Below, in pieces: positions 40,691-53,170 of a stretch of DNA of 64,000 nucleotides. The DNA is from Pyrenochaeta sp. MPI-SDFR-AT-0127 (lineage: Eukaryota > Ascomycota > Dothideomycetes > Pleosporales > Cucurbitariaceae). The notes under the pieces were generated by a model. The model did no database searches and was not told the DNA's origin. It saw nothing but the letters and a program-made list of their open reading frames with translations. The stretch is from assembly GCA_020747015.1 (NCBI GenBank), contig JAGTJM010000083.1, forward strand, positions 56,077-120,076, in the 5' to 3' direction. A program made the position numbers and the translations under genes. Position 1 is the first letter of the stretch, and the number at the start of each line of letters is the position of its first letter.

Positions 40691-41413
40691 ATGGTTCAAT
40701 GGACCGCCGAAAAAGATCAGATTGTAAGTAATCCACGATAATAAGGCCGATCAGCATTTTTCTGGGCTTCAATTGACAAAGCTCTTCAGATCTTGAGAGG
40801 TATCTTCAAGTTTCACGACATCAAGAGCTCTACGCCCCTACTAAAGTATCTGGCCAACGAGATCGGAGAGGGTAAGTTCCGCCGCCCCATATCATGTTTT
40901 TCATACATTGTCTGTCCTTTGCGAAACATGGTTTGTTCAATGGTTGAGCGCATTGCCTACCGGCACTATTGATATTTCGTCAAACTCCACTTAAGTCCAC
41001 CTACTAATATCAACCCTTCAGACTGCACACCCAAGGCCGTTTCTCATCGCCTAAACAATATTCGCAACACCGGGGCCGCTCGGAACTCGGGCAGTGTTCC
41101 AAGTACTCCCAGTAGGCCCCATGCTACGCCAAAGACTCCTCGATCTCGTACCAAGGCCACACCCAAGAAGAAGAACAACAATAACAACGACTCTGATGGT
41201 CCTGAAGGTTTGATTGACGAGGAAGAGCCCATGTCTCCATCTGATACTCGCGCAAAGCGTGCAAAGCGGCCCTCGTATGTCGAGGCCGGTTCGGTGGAGG
41301 AGCCAGACTACGTGATCGTGAACAAGCGTGTCAAGACGGAGCCGCTTGATGATGTGGAGGATCATTCAATCTTCCCCGCTGCATACGACAATGACTTGGT
41401 CGATGAGATCTAG
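40691..41413 (+). CDS. Small Myb/SANT-like nuclear protein, 168 aa
   Basis: Exons 40691..40723, 40790..40871 and 41022..41413 give a protein starting MVQWTAEKDQILRGIFKFH. Its first 50 residues look like a single helix-turn-helix of Myb/SANT type: W at position 4, a central helix with LLKYLANEIGE, then TPKAVSHRLNNIR as the putative recognition helix. The rest is disordered, with serine/proline and lysine/asparagine runs and basic patches (RAKRAKRPS, NKRVKTEP) that could be nuclear localisation signals. VKTEP could be a sumoylation site. This architecture recurs in filamentous ascomycetes as short uncharacterised proteins. Function unknown; DNA binding is inferred. Confidence 0.65.
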
Positions 41414-43806
41414 TTGCCGTTCACAAATGGCAATAACGCATGGCTTCTTCGAATTCTCTTACGATGATTAATATGAGGATCAATTGGCAAGAGTCATCAT
41501 GCTCGATGAAGACATGGTTCCACGTTTGGCGTCTGCATTTATTTGGGTTGGAGTCAATGAACGTGCCAGGTTCATCAATCAACGGGCCCCTTCACGCTTA
41601 TCATGAGCTCTGGGTACAGTTTGAGGCAATCAAGGCAATTAGGTGGTGCGTAAGGCGTAATTCCAACAGACACTGCATTATGATAGCCGCGTAGCGATAC
41701 GGTAGTGTCACTAGATTCATTGCCTTGCAAATGTTAAAATTGCCTTATACTTCTATGCTTTTCCGTTGCTGTGACTCACACACTTCAACTGTGCAGCATC
41801 ATATACCACAAAGCCCTAGAGAATGAGATTTAAAGATCGAAGACAGAGATGCCAGTGGCTTACCACCAGGTCGAAGTTGACGACTCTCCCAGCCCCCGCA
41901 CAGTCACAATCTGTCATACCTGTACACATGGCCCAAGCTGAGCGTTTAGTAGTCAATGGACAATCTTTATTTCTGCCAGATAGGAAGTTTATGCAAAATA
42001 CTGCTTCTGGGACCTAAAGGTTGCTCATTAGTACGTCAAATTTCAATCACTGTCACGTTCCCCGTAACAGATCTGTTCAGGGTGAGCTTACTTTGGCAGG
42101 CCTGTTGCCCACCTGCTGGCAGCTACCGAAAATCTTCCGCGGTTCGATGGTGGGTAGAAGTGTGTACAGCGAGCTATTCCATGTTGCGACTGCTTGTTCA
42201 GGCGAGAGAGCTGTGTCTGCAGATGCTATTCCAGTTTCGACCCATTCTGCAAACGAGAAAGAGGAATGTACGATATTGAACTTTGGTTATAGCGCCCACA
42301 CTAGTGGCAACGATAAGTGCTGAAACGCCACGTGCTTTCATTTTGGGACGATGATATACCAAAAGTTGATGCTCCTGAGAGTGGATCTGCGATTAAATAA
42401 ATAGTTCTTTTGTCCGCCTAAAATTATATAGCCAATACTTTGCTTTTGATTTCCTAGGCCCTATCAGTGTTGAGCTGATGGCCGTCTTCGTATTCCCTAT
42501 TAACGGGAAGAACAGCTTCAAGTAAGCACAGTCAACACCTTGATTGAAAGGCATATCCTACAACCTCATCGTCAGTGAAATTGGCTTGCAGTAAGCATGA
42601 GTCCGACAATGATATTACCTTCATGGCACAACAAATTACCTTCAAGGTTAATATACATGTGCAGAGAAAAAGGTAGTAGGACACAAGGATATGCGCATGT
42701 GTAGAGCGAGGAAAGAGGGAATGATAGTGTAACTTCCGCGGTGCTTGCAGTCGTTCGTAACATTGGAACTAGGATTGGTCAGACTATGGATGAGTACTTC
42801 CTATCGGCCCAAGTAAGGTTATACTGAGTTGGAGTCCTTACAGGTGAAGATATATGTAGGAAGCTCAGGATTTGCGCCCCAGTGCAACAGCGTGACGCCC
42901 ACCTTGCAGTCAATGTTAGGCTAGAGAAATATTGGTTTGGCATTCCTTCCTTTGCATAGCAGATATACTTAATCCTTCAGGCGAGCCACATTTTCAAGAT
43001 GAGTATACGGCCCAGAGAACACAAGTTAAGTGAGTGTTCGATGCGATCAAGACAAAGTGCTCTTAGGGACGCAACAACCCCGCAATTCAAAGTTCACAAA
43101 TACATGAGCGAACCAATTGGCAAATGTTATTGGGTTGAGGGACAGTTGCCATACAGCCTGGTACTGCTGCCTGCGGGACTTTGGGCTCGCTCACCGCCGG
43201 TTCATTCTATACTGCGCATCTCGACAACGGCGGAGACCTGAGATGGACTCGAAAATCACCACGCAAAGAAATGTGCAGATGCATTATAACAGGAGCGATA
43301 TTCAGAAGATCGCTCCCGCTGATGCTTATTCGAGTAATATCTGAGGTGCGTGCTCAATGTTTCATGCAGCCTGTTGACCTAGTTTCTAACTTGCCGAGGA
43401 GGCCTGCATGTGGAGGGGGTTGCACCGGTGAGGGCCCGGCTTGCCTATGTTTGCCAAATGCGGTAATTGCAACACTGCACTGCAATTCTTAGCGCCCGCG
43501 AGCGAGTCGGTATCACTACCTCGACCCTTTAAGCTAGCGCATTTTTAATGTTTTGATGTTGCATTTACGCAACTGGCTTTTTCGGCTGTGCTAGAGTATC
43601 AAATTGCACACTGAAAATGCTGAAAGCATATCTATTCAAAAGAGCGGTCACGAGTTCAGACTAGTTTTCATACGACTCGTCTTCATAATGTATAGGTAAA
43701 AAAGGCCACAGGTACGTTGGAGAGGTATGTTAACCTCCTCGGTTAGGGAGCCTCACGAACCATCTCGAAGAGGCGGCAAATACGTGATGCGGCTGTGTGA
43801 ACCTTA
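41414..43806. other. Gene-poor 2.4-kb region
   Basis: Several unspliced ORFs of 60-107 codons on the plus strand show no domains. The frame at 43181-43492 ends in a cysteine-rich segment (ACGGGCTGEGPACLCLPN) that might be a decayed small-protein gene, but it lacks a convincing start or signal. The 43490-43550 block is GC-rich and resembles repeat DNA. Confidence 0.35.
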
Positions 43807-46800
43807 TCATCCACTTTTGACAAGGTTTGCTCTCTCCTGCTTGCTCTCCTGTAGCATCCGCATATCCTGTGTAGTCAGCAAAGTCCGAAATCTGATAATT
43901 CTGCCGTCGACCTACTAATTCTACCGTTTGATCCACCACATAACGTGTCACTAGGACCGGCTGCTTCTGGCCCAGGCGAAGAGCCCGAGCAATAGCCTGA
44001 TTTTCCACAGACGGATTCCACTGCGGTTCGACGATAAACACACGGTTCGCCGTAGCAAGATTTAAACTATGAGCCCATTATGGAAAGGTACATATGAGAG
44101 AAAGCTCGCTGCACGTACCCTACAGCTCCTGTGCCAGTAGTCATGATCAGGATACGGAGCTGAGAATCGCTTGCAAACTCATGCAAGATTCTTTCACGTT
44201 TGGCTGTTGGACATCCGCCGTCAATGCGCTTGAAATGCTGGGAGTCGAGATTGGCTTGTTGTAGATACATCTCGAGCAAGTCCAGTGTTCGCGTCCAGCT
44301 GGTGAAGATTATACTAAGGCCAACTTAGATGTCTATGTTCTTCCATGGTTGCGCATGACTGACCTCTTCGTAATCGATATGTCTGTCATGACATCTCGCA
44401 TTAGGGCTTCCATCTTCGATGACCGGCCTTCCGCCCGGAAATACATATCCTCCTGAAGCGTATGATCTGTTGATGGCGTTTGTACTGGTGCGGTCCAGAG
44501 CGTGGAGCATAGTGGGCAATTAGACGGATAGTTTTCTTGACCGCTTGTCATGCTCTGTTCAAGACATTCTGAACACAAAACATGTCGACAATGTTCCGTA
44601 TAACGTCGAAACGTTGAGCCCGTGTTTACCAGCGGCATTGTTTGTCGACACGAAGAACAAGTCACTTCGCCGTCTTTTCCTAGCGAAGCTTCCATGGCTT
44701 CTCGTTCATCCAACAGGTGTAGCTTTCGACGGTTCCACGAGAACGGTTGTTGCCAAGTACCGTGGTTACAAAGAATCCTTAGTTGCAGCTGCACTTGAAA
44801 CATGCCAAGAGTGCTTTTCTGATCGAAAGTTGCGTGTTGATTACGAATTGCTCGAAACATCATGGCCTGTGTTTGGTCATATTGGACTCGCTCTTCGGGA
44901 GAAAGTATGATATGTCGAATTCGATTTTCTTGATCTGGTAGATGGAGTAAGTCTTTTGTTCGCCGAAGGCACAAGGAGTCTAGCAAGCGAGTCAAGCCTT
45001 CGACTGCACGCTGACGTGATTTGCCGCCCTCATCATAACGGATAACGATGAACTTTCGAAATGTAGAGAGGCTGTGGAATGGGTTGATTCGCAGAAAGGC
45101 CAGTAGCGATCCAATGTCGTCAAGACGATTTTGAATAGGTGTGCCAGTTAAACACCACCGCGACTTTGCAGCTAGTTCTGCAACCGTACGATAGAGTATG
45201 GTGGACTGTCGACGGATGATATGCGCTGTGATCATCATTAGATATCTCCTGTCCTGAAACTGACACCCCCCAAGAATATTTACCTTCATCAAGAACAAGC
45301 CTATACCATTCAATGTCCCGCAAAGGGCTTTTGGAGCCAGAGAAATCGGATGCAAGTGTATGATAAGTTGTGATGACTATATCGGCATTGCAAAGCTTCG
45401 CTGGTGAACACTCTCGATTTTGCCCGTGGTACTTGATGACCACCAATGACGCTTTGATGGGATCATTGAAATGTCTGCCTTGGTCAGCTAAGGGCTCCAG
45501 TGAGATTAAGGTTAACTTACTTCTCGATCTCTTGGAACCATTCATTTATCATGACTGCCTGTGACTTAGTGGAACGAAAAAGGTAAGACTGTAGGACACG
45601 CACGGTCAGAGGATGCTACGATGATTGTGCCCCTTGATCGTTGCCTCGGTCTCACACCTTCGACCGTTGACTCAGACATCACCCTGTCATGTAGAGTCGT
45701 CCATTGCTGAGCAGAATCTAGAGTTCGCAAGATTAGCGCCAGAACTGATAACGATTTACCCATGCCCATTTCGTCTGCCAGAATGCCGCCCCCTGTTTCG
45801 ACTTGTTCAAGTGTATCTGGAATTGGTTAACTCAGATTTCTAGATTATTTTCCTGGTACGAACTGATAGCATGTGTGACAACATGCCGATAGCTGTTCAA
45901 ATTATTAGCACCGAATTGATAGTTTTAAGGAAACTTACCAAGGCACACCGTCCTTTTCAAATGGCTTCCAAAGCATATATTCTTCCGGTACGGGCCCATT
46001 TTCGCGTTGTGTCATGAAATCCAGGGCTTTCTTTTGATGTCTGAATAACTCAGTAACTTTCTACGAATAGATCGGGAAGGGGGTCTTTGAGATGTTAAGA
46101 GGCAATGACTGGCTTACTGCAGGAGTGGCGTTTTCAATCGTCCATCACCATCTAGTCCTTTAAGATTTTGACATCGTGTAAGTGATGAATACACGTCCGA
46201 GATGGTTTCCTTTAATGTCTCTGTTTTGGCCGTCTCCAATCCTGATTCATCGACCTGCTGGGCTTCTCCCAAACCTTCGTCATGACTACCAGGGAATTTT
46301 AAATAGTGTGGATTGTCGTATAAGACACCTTCTCGAACATATCCGGGACACTGTAAATATAATTTTCTTGCCGTAAATTCTCTCCCAACAATTTGAGCTG
46401 TCGTTTGACTACCATACACGTTCACTTGTACTCGAACTATGGCATCCTTTTCCTTCGTAGCTCTACCAATAGTCTCTCGGGTTGCTCTTGTAGGAAGAAA
46501 TACTTCGAAGTCGAGTTCGCACTGTTGTGCCATGATGCTGGTCAAGGCTTCTTCTAGTTGCGCATTCACCTCTCCTAGCACCTTATCATCTAGGAAGACA
46601 ACGAAGAAGTTGGTCTCGTGCTTGACTATTCGCATTTGTGTATGCCCTTGAATTGGGCTTGCTGTGTTCAGGCTTAAATAGTGGTCCAATTCTGCCATAT
46701 TGCCGCAGAGCTTCACAGGCGAACGAAGTATCTATGAACACGTCAGATTTCCGCAGTCAATGACGAGTGCACTGAGCAACAATAAACAAGAACACTCATA

Positions 46801-47221
46801 TTGATCCACTATTACATTCACATCACAATTTGACATGGGCCACTCACCGTTCCGTAGCAGATGTATTCTTCCTGGCTTGAGACTTCAATCTCCGGGATTT
46901 GCTCGTTCATGTGATCGGTAATCCAATGCTCGATCTGTCCTTGAGTGCAGTGAAACGATTCATGGCTGACATCGAACTCGCCAACAAACAACTCTGGCTC
47001 GCTATGTAGGTTCTGCGAGCCGAAAAGCTCATCAAAATATTGACCCCAGGACTGATGCTGTAACAAGGGAATATCCTCCCTAGTTCAATTAATGCTGAAC
47101 TTTCGTAACTATGGTTCACGTACTCGTATAGAGAACCCCCACTCTGCCAGCTCGACCGTGACAGGTGAGTGGGGTGTACATCGAATGTGTTTTCATCGTT
47201 CAACAGATGTTTGAGGGCCAT
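43807..47221 (-). CDS. SNF2-family ATPase with inserted RING finger (Rad5/HLTF-like)
   Basis: Twelve exons give 926 aa: complement(43807..43866, 43916..44066, 44119..44313, 44364..45225, 45284..45474, 45521..45554, 45604..45816, 45864..45892, 45939..46040, 46118..46731, 46848..47079, 47124..47221). Phases agree throughout; the 29-nt exon is least sure. Walker A reads ILADEMGMGKS, motif II LVLDEAH, motif III WCLTGTPIQNR. A C3HC4 RING (TCSSCRQTMP ... CRHVLCSECLEQ ... CPLC) lies between the helicase halves, then FTSWTRTLDLLEM, MTTGTGAVGLNLA and ARALRLGQ. This is the Rad5/Rad16/HLTF order, uniting remodelling ATPase and ubiquitin ligase. No HIRAN domain is visible. It is head to head with the NACHT gene, 457 bp apart. 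Confidence 0.85.
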
Positions 47222-47678
47222 TGAAATGCTAAGATACAGAAGTTCGTAACTTCGCAGGTAGGCGAAACCTCCCGACTTTGCCCTTTTTTGGGTACACGTT
47301 CACAATATGTACGCAAAAATTATTTCTGAATCTCCTACGGAGTGGTTTTGCCGGTTCTGCCTTGTGCGCTTGGCCGCGTATAAGCCTCACTTTTTGCGGC
47401 AGGCTATGCTTGCAGCTCGGCACACCGGTCGCTTGGTCGTTGCCCCAGCCTTACTCCGCCCACCTGTCTCCATTCGCTTCTCGGGTCCTTTCCTTCTATC
47501 CTAAACCATAAGAGCCAGATTTAGCTGTACTCTTATCAGACTCATGCAGATCTGATATCTGAAAATAACGCCAGAATCTCATCGAGAAGGCTCCAATTTC
47601 AAAGTTGGGAGCAGCAGGCTCCTTGGACTGAAGACAGAGCAACGCAGAGTCCACTCTTTTTCCAACGTATCAAAGACG
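47222..47678. promoter_or_regulatory. Divergent promoter between SNF2/RING and NACHT genes
   Basis: 457 bp shared by two divergent accessory genes. No ORF of note and no motif I can name with confidence. Confidence 0.4.
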
Positions 47679-50600
47679 ATGGCAACTTCACCGATTCCAA
47701 ACACCTCAGAGGCATTAAATAATGCTATCAGCCGCTTCCGCGCACGACTGACAGGAACGGAATTGATCGATTTTCACAACACCTCCTATGAGCAACTGCG
47801 CCAGGACATCGATAAGATCCAGAAAGAACAAAAAGAGCGCCTAGAGTTGAGAGACCTTGCTCGTATCAAGAGCTTTCTTGAGGCGATGCATCAATTCGAC
47901 GGAATCATCAAGGTGTTCTTGAATGTAACAAATATTGTTGCTTTTCTCTGGGGCCCCATGAAGCTTTTACTAGTGGTAATGTCGAGTAGGTAGCGACAGC
48001 ACTGTAACCGAGCTAACGACTGGGACAGACCGCAAGTACATTTACAGAATCTTTTGAAGCATTACTGAACGCATACGAACGGATTGGAGAACAGTTACCG
48101 CTCTTGTCAGAATATGAGTCGCTCTTTCGTCAGAATCGGTACATGGTCAGTGCTCTGGAGATGATTTACATCGATATTTTAGATTTTCATCAACAAGCGA
48201 TGAAGTTCTTCTCTGGCAGACGTAAGTGTATCTTCGAGTGCATACCAAATTCTGACCAATGGCTGTGTAGTTTGGACGCGATTTTTCCGATCTGTATGGA
48301 AGAATTTCGATACCAAGTTTGGAGGCATTCTAGAGAGTCTCGCTCGACACAAGAAACTAGTAGAATCCTGCGCCAGTCTCGCTCAGTACCGAAGGCATCA
48401 GGAAGATATAGAAGACTTAAAACTTAAACTAGAAGAAACAATAGTTGAGACAAGGGAGAAAAGGAAATTAGCTGTCAAAGAATGGCTTGCAGTCGGGCAG
48501 CAAACCCAGCAGGATCACGAAAGCTTCTGCCTTATCCGGAAACAATACTCAACCACCACATGGATACTTAAAAAAGAATCTATCAAAAACTGGGTTGCCG
48601 AAGAAGTGCCAAACACCCCTGTATTGTGGATGCACGGTATACCTGGCGCAGGTGAGTCATTGCCATGACCGCATGCATTCCATCCAAATATTGATAACGA
48701 TTTAGGCAAAACTATTCTAGCATCTGCCATCATTGAGGAGTGCAAACGGATCCCCAACTTCAAGACGAGCTATCATTATTGTCGCGATGGAGATCAGCCG
48801 AGTAGTTCAGCGATCGGAATCCTGAAGGGACTTGTGGACCAATTACTGGACCAGTGTCCTGACATGCTCCCTCCGTGTTATGCCAAATGTACATTGAGCG
48901 GTGAGCCGACCCTCCGATCACACACGCAAGCGAAAAAGCTCTTAGAGGATTTGTGTTCTGTTATCCCCAAGCTATTCATCATCGTGGATGGCCTCGATGA
49001 ATGCGAACCAGTCGAAAGAAAACAAGTGCTACATACCATAATGGAGATTGCCGGACAATGTAATACAGACGTACCCGGGAAGCTTCGCGTCCTAATTGTC
49101 AGTCAAAACTATTCAGATATTTGGAAATCACTCCACAGCTCCACTTCTACTGGAATGGCTCCCAATACCATCCAAATCTCTGAAATTGATAATCAGCATG
49201 ACATCTATACATTTACCAGATATTGGGTGGATAAAATCGCCATTAAGCACACCCCATTCACGGACGATATGAAGGAGTATCTCCGAAACCTCACAGTGGC
49301 AAATGCCAAAGGTATACTCGAGGTGTCTATTAGTGAGTCTCGAGGCTTCACTGATGGTGTCTTAGGCATGTTTCTGTATGCTCAGCTTGTGTTGCGCAAC
49401 CTGCACGATCAGCCTACCCGAGACCATCTCTTAGATTCAATAAGAAAAGAGAACTTTCCAGACGATCTTAAAAAAGCGTCAGTACTCCTATAGCGTTGCT
49501 TCAACGTCCTTGTATAGGCTTACGGAACATAGTTACGGACGTATAATGCGGCGCATAAAACACACGTCGGGATCCGAAGAGTGGACCGTGGCTAAAAGGC
49601 TCCTTGGCTGGCTAGTGTGTGCGAAACGTCGACTTGCATGGAAAGAAATTCAGATCGCTCTGTCTATTGATATTGAGAATCAAACAATAGAGTATGATGC
49701 TCGTCGTCTTCGCACTCACATTCATGACATCTGTGGATCACTTGTGCTTGTAAGCGGTGACCGTATATCTCTCGTTCACAGTACAGCGAAGACGTAAGTT
49801 TGCTCATGTAAATTACTTGACGTTGCTCATTCAGTATTCAAGATTTATCACAACAGTCATGGACGATATCAATGAACCAAATATTGAGTGCGAGCTGGCC
49901 AGCTTGTGTCTTCAATATCTCACCTTCCCGTGTTTCGATATCGTTGGACCAGAACAGCAAGTAGAGCTTGAGAAGCTAACTTTAGATGGCCAGCTTGCGT
50001 TTCAAGATTACGCCGCCGCAAAATGGTTCCATCATGTCACTGCCTGGGTCAACAGTGGTGCCAAATTCCTCGAAGGAACAAAACATCAAGAGGGTCAACT
50101 GAAGGCCATTTCAGATGCCATCGATGACTTTATGGCAAGATATGGCGAGGAAGATTGGGCGAGTGGTATTGTTGAAGATTGCAAAGACACTTGCAAAGTT
50201 TTCGAGGATCAACCCATTTATGAAAGTCTAGTTCTTCTCACAAGCCATATATATACTTTCCAGAAAAAAGGTTTCGAGGCGCGACATAAGATCAGTATCA
50301 AGAGTCTTGCCACAGCACTAGAGCGCAATCGCAAAGTACTTGAAGAGCTTCCCTCGAAGCTGAATAAAAGTGACAGGCGCACTTACCTCGAGTTTTACGA
50401 CTACGAAAGGCGATTCAAGTGCACCAGAATTACTTGCAGATACTTTTCGGAAGGATTCAAAGATACGAAAGCCAGAAACCGACACGTAAACATTCACGAT
50501 CGACCGTTCCAGTGCGAGGTTTCGGACTGCCTTGGAGCAGAAGGCTTTACGAATGCGAAAGACCTTGAAAAACACACGCGAGCATATCATCCTGAATTGA

Positions 50601-50818
50601 GTGATCTGGCCGAGACATTCAATTCAACTACGGCTAAGCGTGCCAAAGCGAATCACACTTGCACCATCTGTGGTAAGACGTTCACCCGTAACTTTCACCG
50701 GCAAAACCACGAGCTGAGTCACCGTGGTATAAGACCGTTTGAGTGTCCTGAATGTGGCAAGGCGTTCACTCGACGCAACGACCTTGAACGACACCGAAAA
50801 TTGCACGATCGTGTATGA
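47679..50818 (+). CDS. NACHT/STAND protein with DUF7708-like N-terminus and C2H2 zinc fingers
   Basis: Six exons (47679..47975, 48029..48221, 48271..48651, 48706..49477, 49518..49793, 49843..50818) give 964 aa. The first 200 residues include AFLWGPMKLLLVTASTFTES and AYERIGEQLPLL, resembling the DUF7708 module of fungal STAND proteins. A coiled stretch (about 190-230) follows. The P-loop WMHGIPGAGKT ends near residue 292 and is split by an intron. The Walker B-like LFIIVDGLDECE is near 380, and a winged-helix-like region with a HSTAKTF boundary ends near 645. Instead of WD40 or ankyrin repeats, the C-terminus has four C2H2-type fingers (about 830-962), the last two classical (CTICGKTF, CPECGKAF). 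Such NACHT proteins act as fungal NOD-like signal ATPases; this one's ligand and output are unknown. Confidence 0.85.
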
Positions 50819-51337
50819 AGATGTATATCGTGGACGTCATCTTGGTTCATTCGCTCAAGAACATTAAATGTCGGGCATGCCTACCCCAGTTTCCTTACTT
50901 ATGTGCTTTTCAGATTTCTGTTTTTTACTAAACTGCAAGTTTTTCTACCAAACCTTGATTACAGAAACGAATTTCGCAAATACTAGTCACACATGAATGA
51001 CGCTCACGTCAGCGGCGATCATGATACACCGCGCCCATCGCCTGCTGCTGACCGCTTCTATTGATGGCGCAGCACACGGCGTTCTACCGCTTACTTACTC
51101 TGCAAAACATTGAGGGACCCCAGGCGCAGCATGGCTGACATTTCGACCCCGCACTCGCCCGAACTCGAAGTGGGGGCTGTGCCACAACCTGGAAATGATG
51201 CCTGGGGCTGAGCTCATATAACATGGTAGCATAGAATGGCGTCAACAATCTGTTGCAGTTTGAACACTTCTCGAAACCTCCCCTAATCGAAGTCACCCAT
51301 TCTCCTCTGGCCATCAAATCTTCATCTCGCACCACCC
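50819..51337. other. Intergenic between the two STAND-type genes
   Basis: 519 bp separating two co-directional genes. No gene seen; it would hold the promoter of the ankyrin protein. Confidence 0.45.
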
Positions 51338-52736
51338 ATGCCGAATTCAGTAGTCAGCAAATCAGGCAAAACTACGCCGAACCTCTGGAGAGAAGCCTAC
51401 AGCGCCCTTAGTGAAGATGAGAAAGGCAAAGAGCGCTTGCACAAGCTCAATGTGTTGATTAAGGAGCAACTTGGAAAACCGAAATTAAAACTGCGATCAG
51501 AAGATGGCTACAAGCAGTTGTTTGCTCTCATTCAGAAGAAGTCGAAGAGCCTAGAGGCTAGCAGATCATCAGAAAAGGTCGATAGGATATGTAAGAATAT
51601 GCTCACTATCCAAGATCTTGTTGCGACAGGCGCGAATGTGGGAGGGCCGTATATCGCGATACCCGCAGCGGCTTTATTTCTTGCGTTCTCGGTAGCTCTC
51701 ACAACCTGAGTTTGACCTTCAAGTGACGCTGATTTCAGTCCAGGTACAACAGATCTACAGATCGGAAAGGGAAGCCATGTTTGACTTGGCCAGAAATGTT
51801 GCGCATTACACAGTGCTCAACGCAAAAAGTCACGACCGCATCAAGATCTTGCCATCCGACGACGCAGATATGAAGGATTTGAAAACAAATCTTCACATGG
51901 TGTACATTGGACTGTACAAATCACTTCTGCTTGCGTCTACACAGCTCGCGATAGCTTTGTACGGCGACTGGCAATTTCTCAAGAACATCACAAAGCACTA
52001 CGATTGGGAAGGACAAGTCCAAGACTTGGAGAGACAGCATCACATGTGCAAAGAATATCGCGATGAAATGCTCTCACGCCAAAACGGGGTCGGTCAGAAA
52101 CCCCAAGGGGCGATTGTGGCCAATCAAAGTCAGAAATATGCTATGGGTCCAGCACCGCGTAATCCTCTCCATTGGGCTGTTGCGCTCACAGTACCTGAGC
52201 AAGTCACACATTTCGTACAGAAAGAGGAATACCCTATCAATGCACTTACACCCAAACGCTGGACTGCTATACATCTAGCTGCAAGGCACGGCAACACCAA
52301 GATTATCAAAACTCTCCTGACAGTTGATGGTATCGATCTAAAGATAAAAAACGACGAAGGAAGCACGCCACTTCATATTGCCGCTATGCATAACAGAGTC
52401 GGAGCCGTCAAGCTTCTACTTCAACGAACCCCTAAGTTACTCCAGATGCGCGACAATAGGGGATGGACCGCTTTTCTAGTAGCTGCGCAAAAAGGTCATG
52501 TCAAAGTTCTTGAGGCTCTCAAGGAGAGCGGACAAGATCTTAATGACGCAACTACAGTCAATGGTTGGACAGGGCTGCACCTGGCTGCAGATAAGGGCAA
52601 AGTAGATGCCGTCAAGTTTCTTTTGGCCAATGGCACGAATAAGGATACAAAGACTACGAACGGCGGATGGAAAGGTGCCAACGCTAAACAAGTTGCTGAA
52701 AGACGGGGAAGGCTGGATATTGTGCAGCTGCTCTGA
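51338..52736 (+). CDS. STAND-like N-terminal domain fused directly to ankyrin repeats, no NTPase
   Basis: Exons 51338..51691 and 51744..52736 give 448 aa. The N-terminal 250 residues start PNLWREAYSALSEDEKGK and later have NVGGPYIAIPAAALFLAFS, NLHMVYIGLYKSLLLAST and YDWEGQVQDLE. This resembles the N-terminal module of fungal STAND proteins (NWD or NACHT-NTPase N-terminal type). No P-loop follows. Ankyrin repeats occupy about residues 255-448, for example RWTAIHLAARHGNTKIIKTL, GSTPLHIAAMHNRVGAVKLL and GWTGLHLAADKGKVDAVKF. It lies 519 bp downstream of the NACHT gene on the same strand. It could be a truncated NLR or a designed adaptor partner. The end looks intact, with no frameshift. Confidence 0.75.
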
Positions 52737-53170
52737 CGCATCTTAGGATGTTTGACACTCACGCCTGGGCTGAATGATGATAGACTGGCACGATCTCTAG
52801 AGCTAAATCGATTAGTACATCGTAAGCGTTCCGGCTATGATCGAATGCAATTGATTCTTGTTCAAACTTGATTGTAACATAACACACCCGGAAATATGGA
52901 TCAGAGTGGCCAAGTATCAAGAATACGATTCCCTATAGTAGAAACGCTCGTTATAACATAACTTCATGCTTATTGTTCAAGGAGAAGTTAAACAAAACAA
53001 TGAATGTGTACGTTTTTATTATTTGCTATGCTAGTGAAACCTTTGAGAACCAAAGCTTTGGTCCACACAGTTCTTCTTGTACGAGCTCAGATCATACAAA
53101 CAAGGCTCAGGAGTGCTTGCCAGAGCTACCATATTTCTATTCCATAATATAAAGTCGCTTCTTGCAGTCA
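52737..53170. other. Convergent 3' flanks
   Basis: 3' ends of the ankyrin gene and the P450 gene. AT-rich, no gene. Confidence 0.45.

Noticed and set aside
42021..42323. Possible spliced gene in 41823-42323
   Set aside because: Several ATG and splice combinations are possible but none gives a protein with consistent features, so I could not choose a model.
43181..43492. Cysteine-rich end (ACGGGCTGEGPACLC) as a small secreted protein
   Set aside because: No signal peptide or start exon could be joined to it; may be decayed but unproven.
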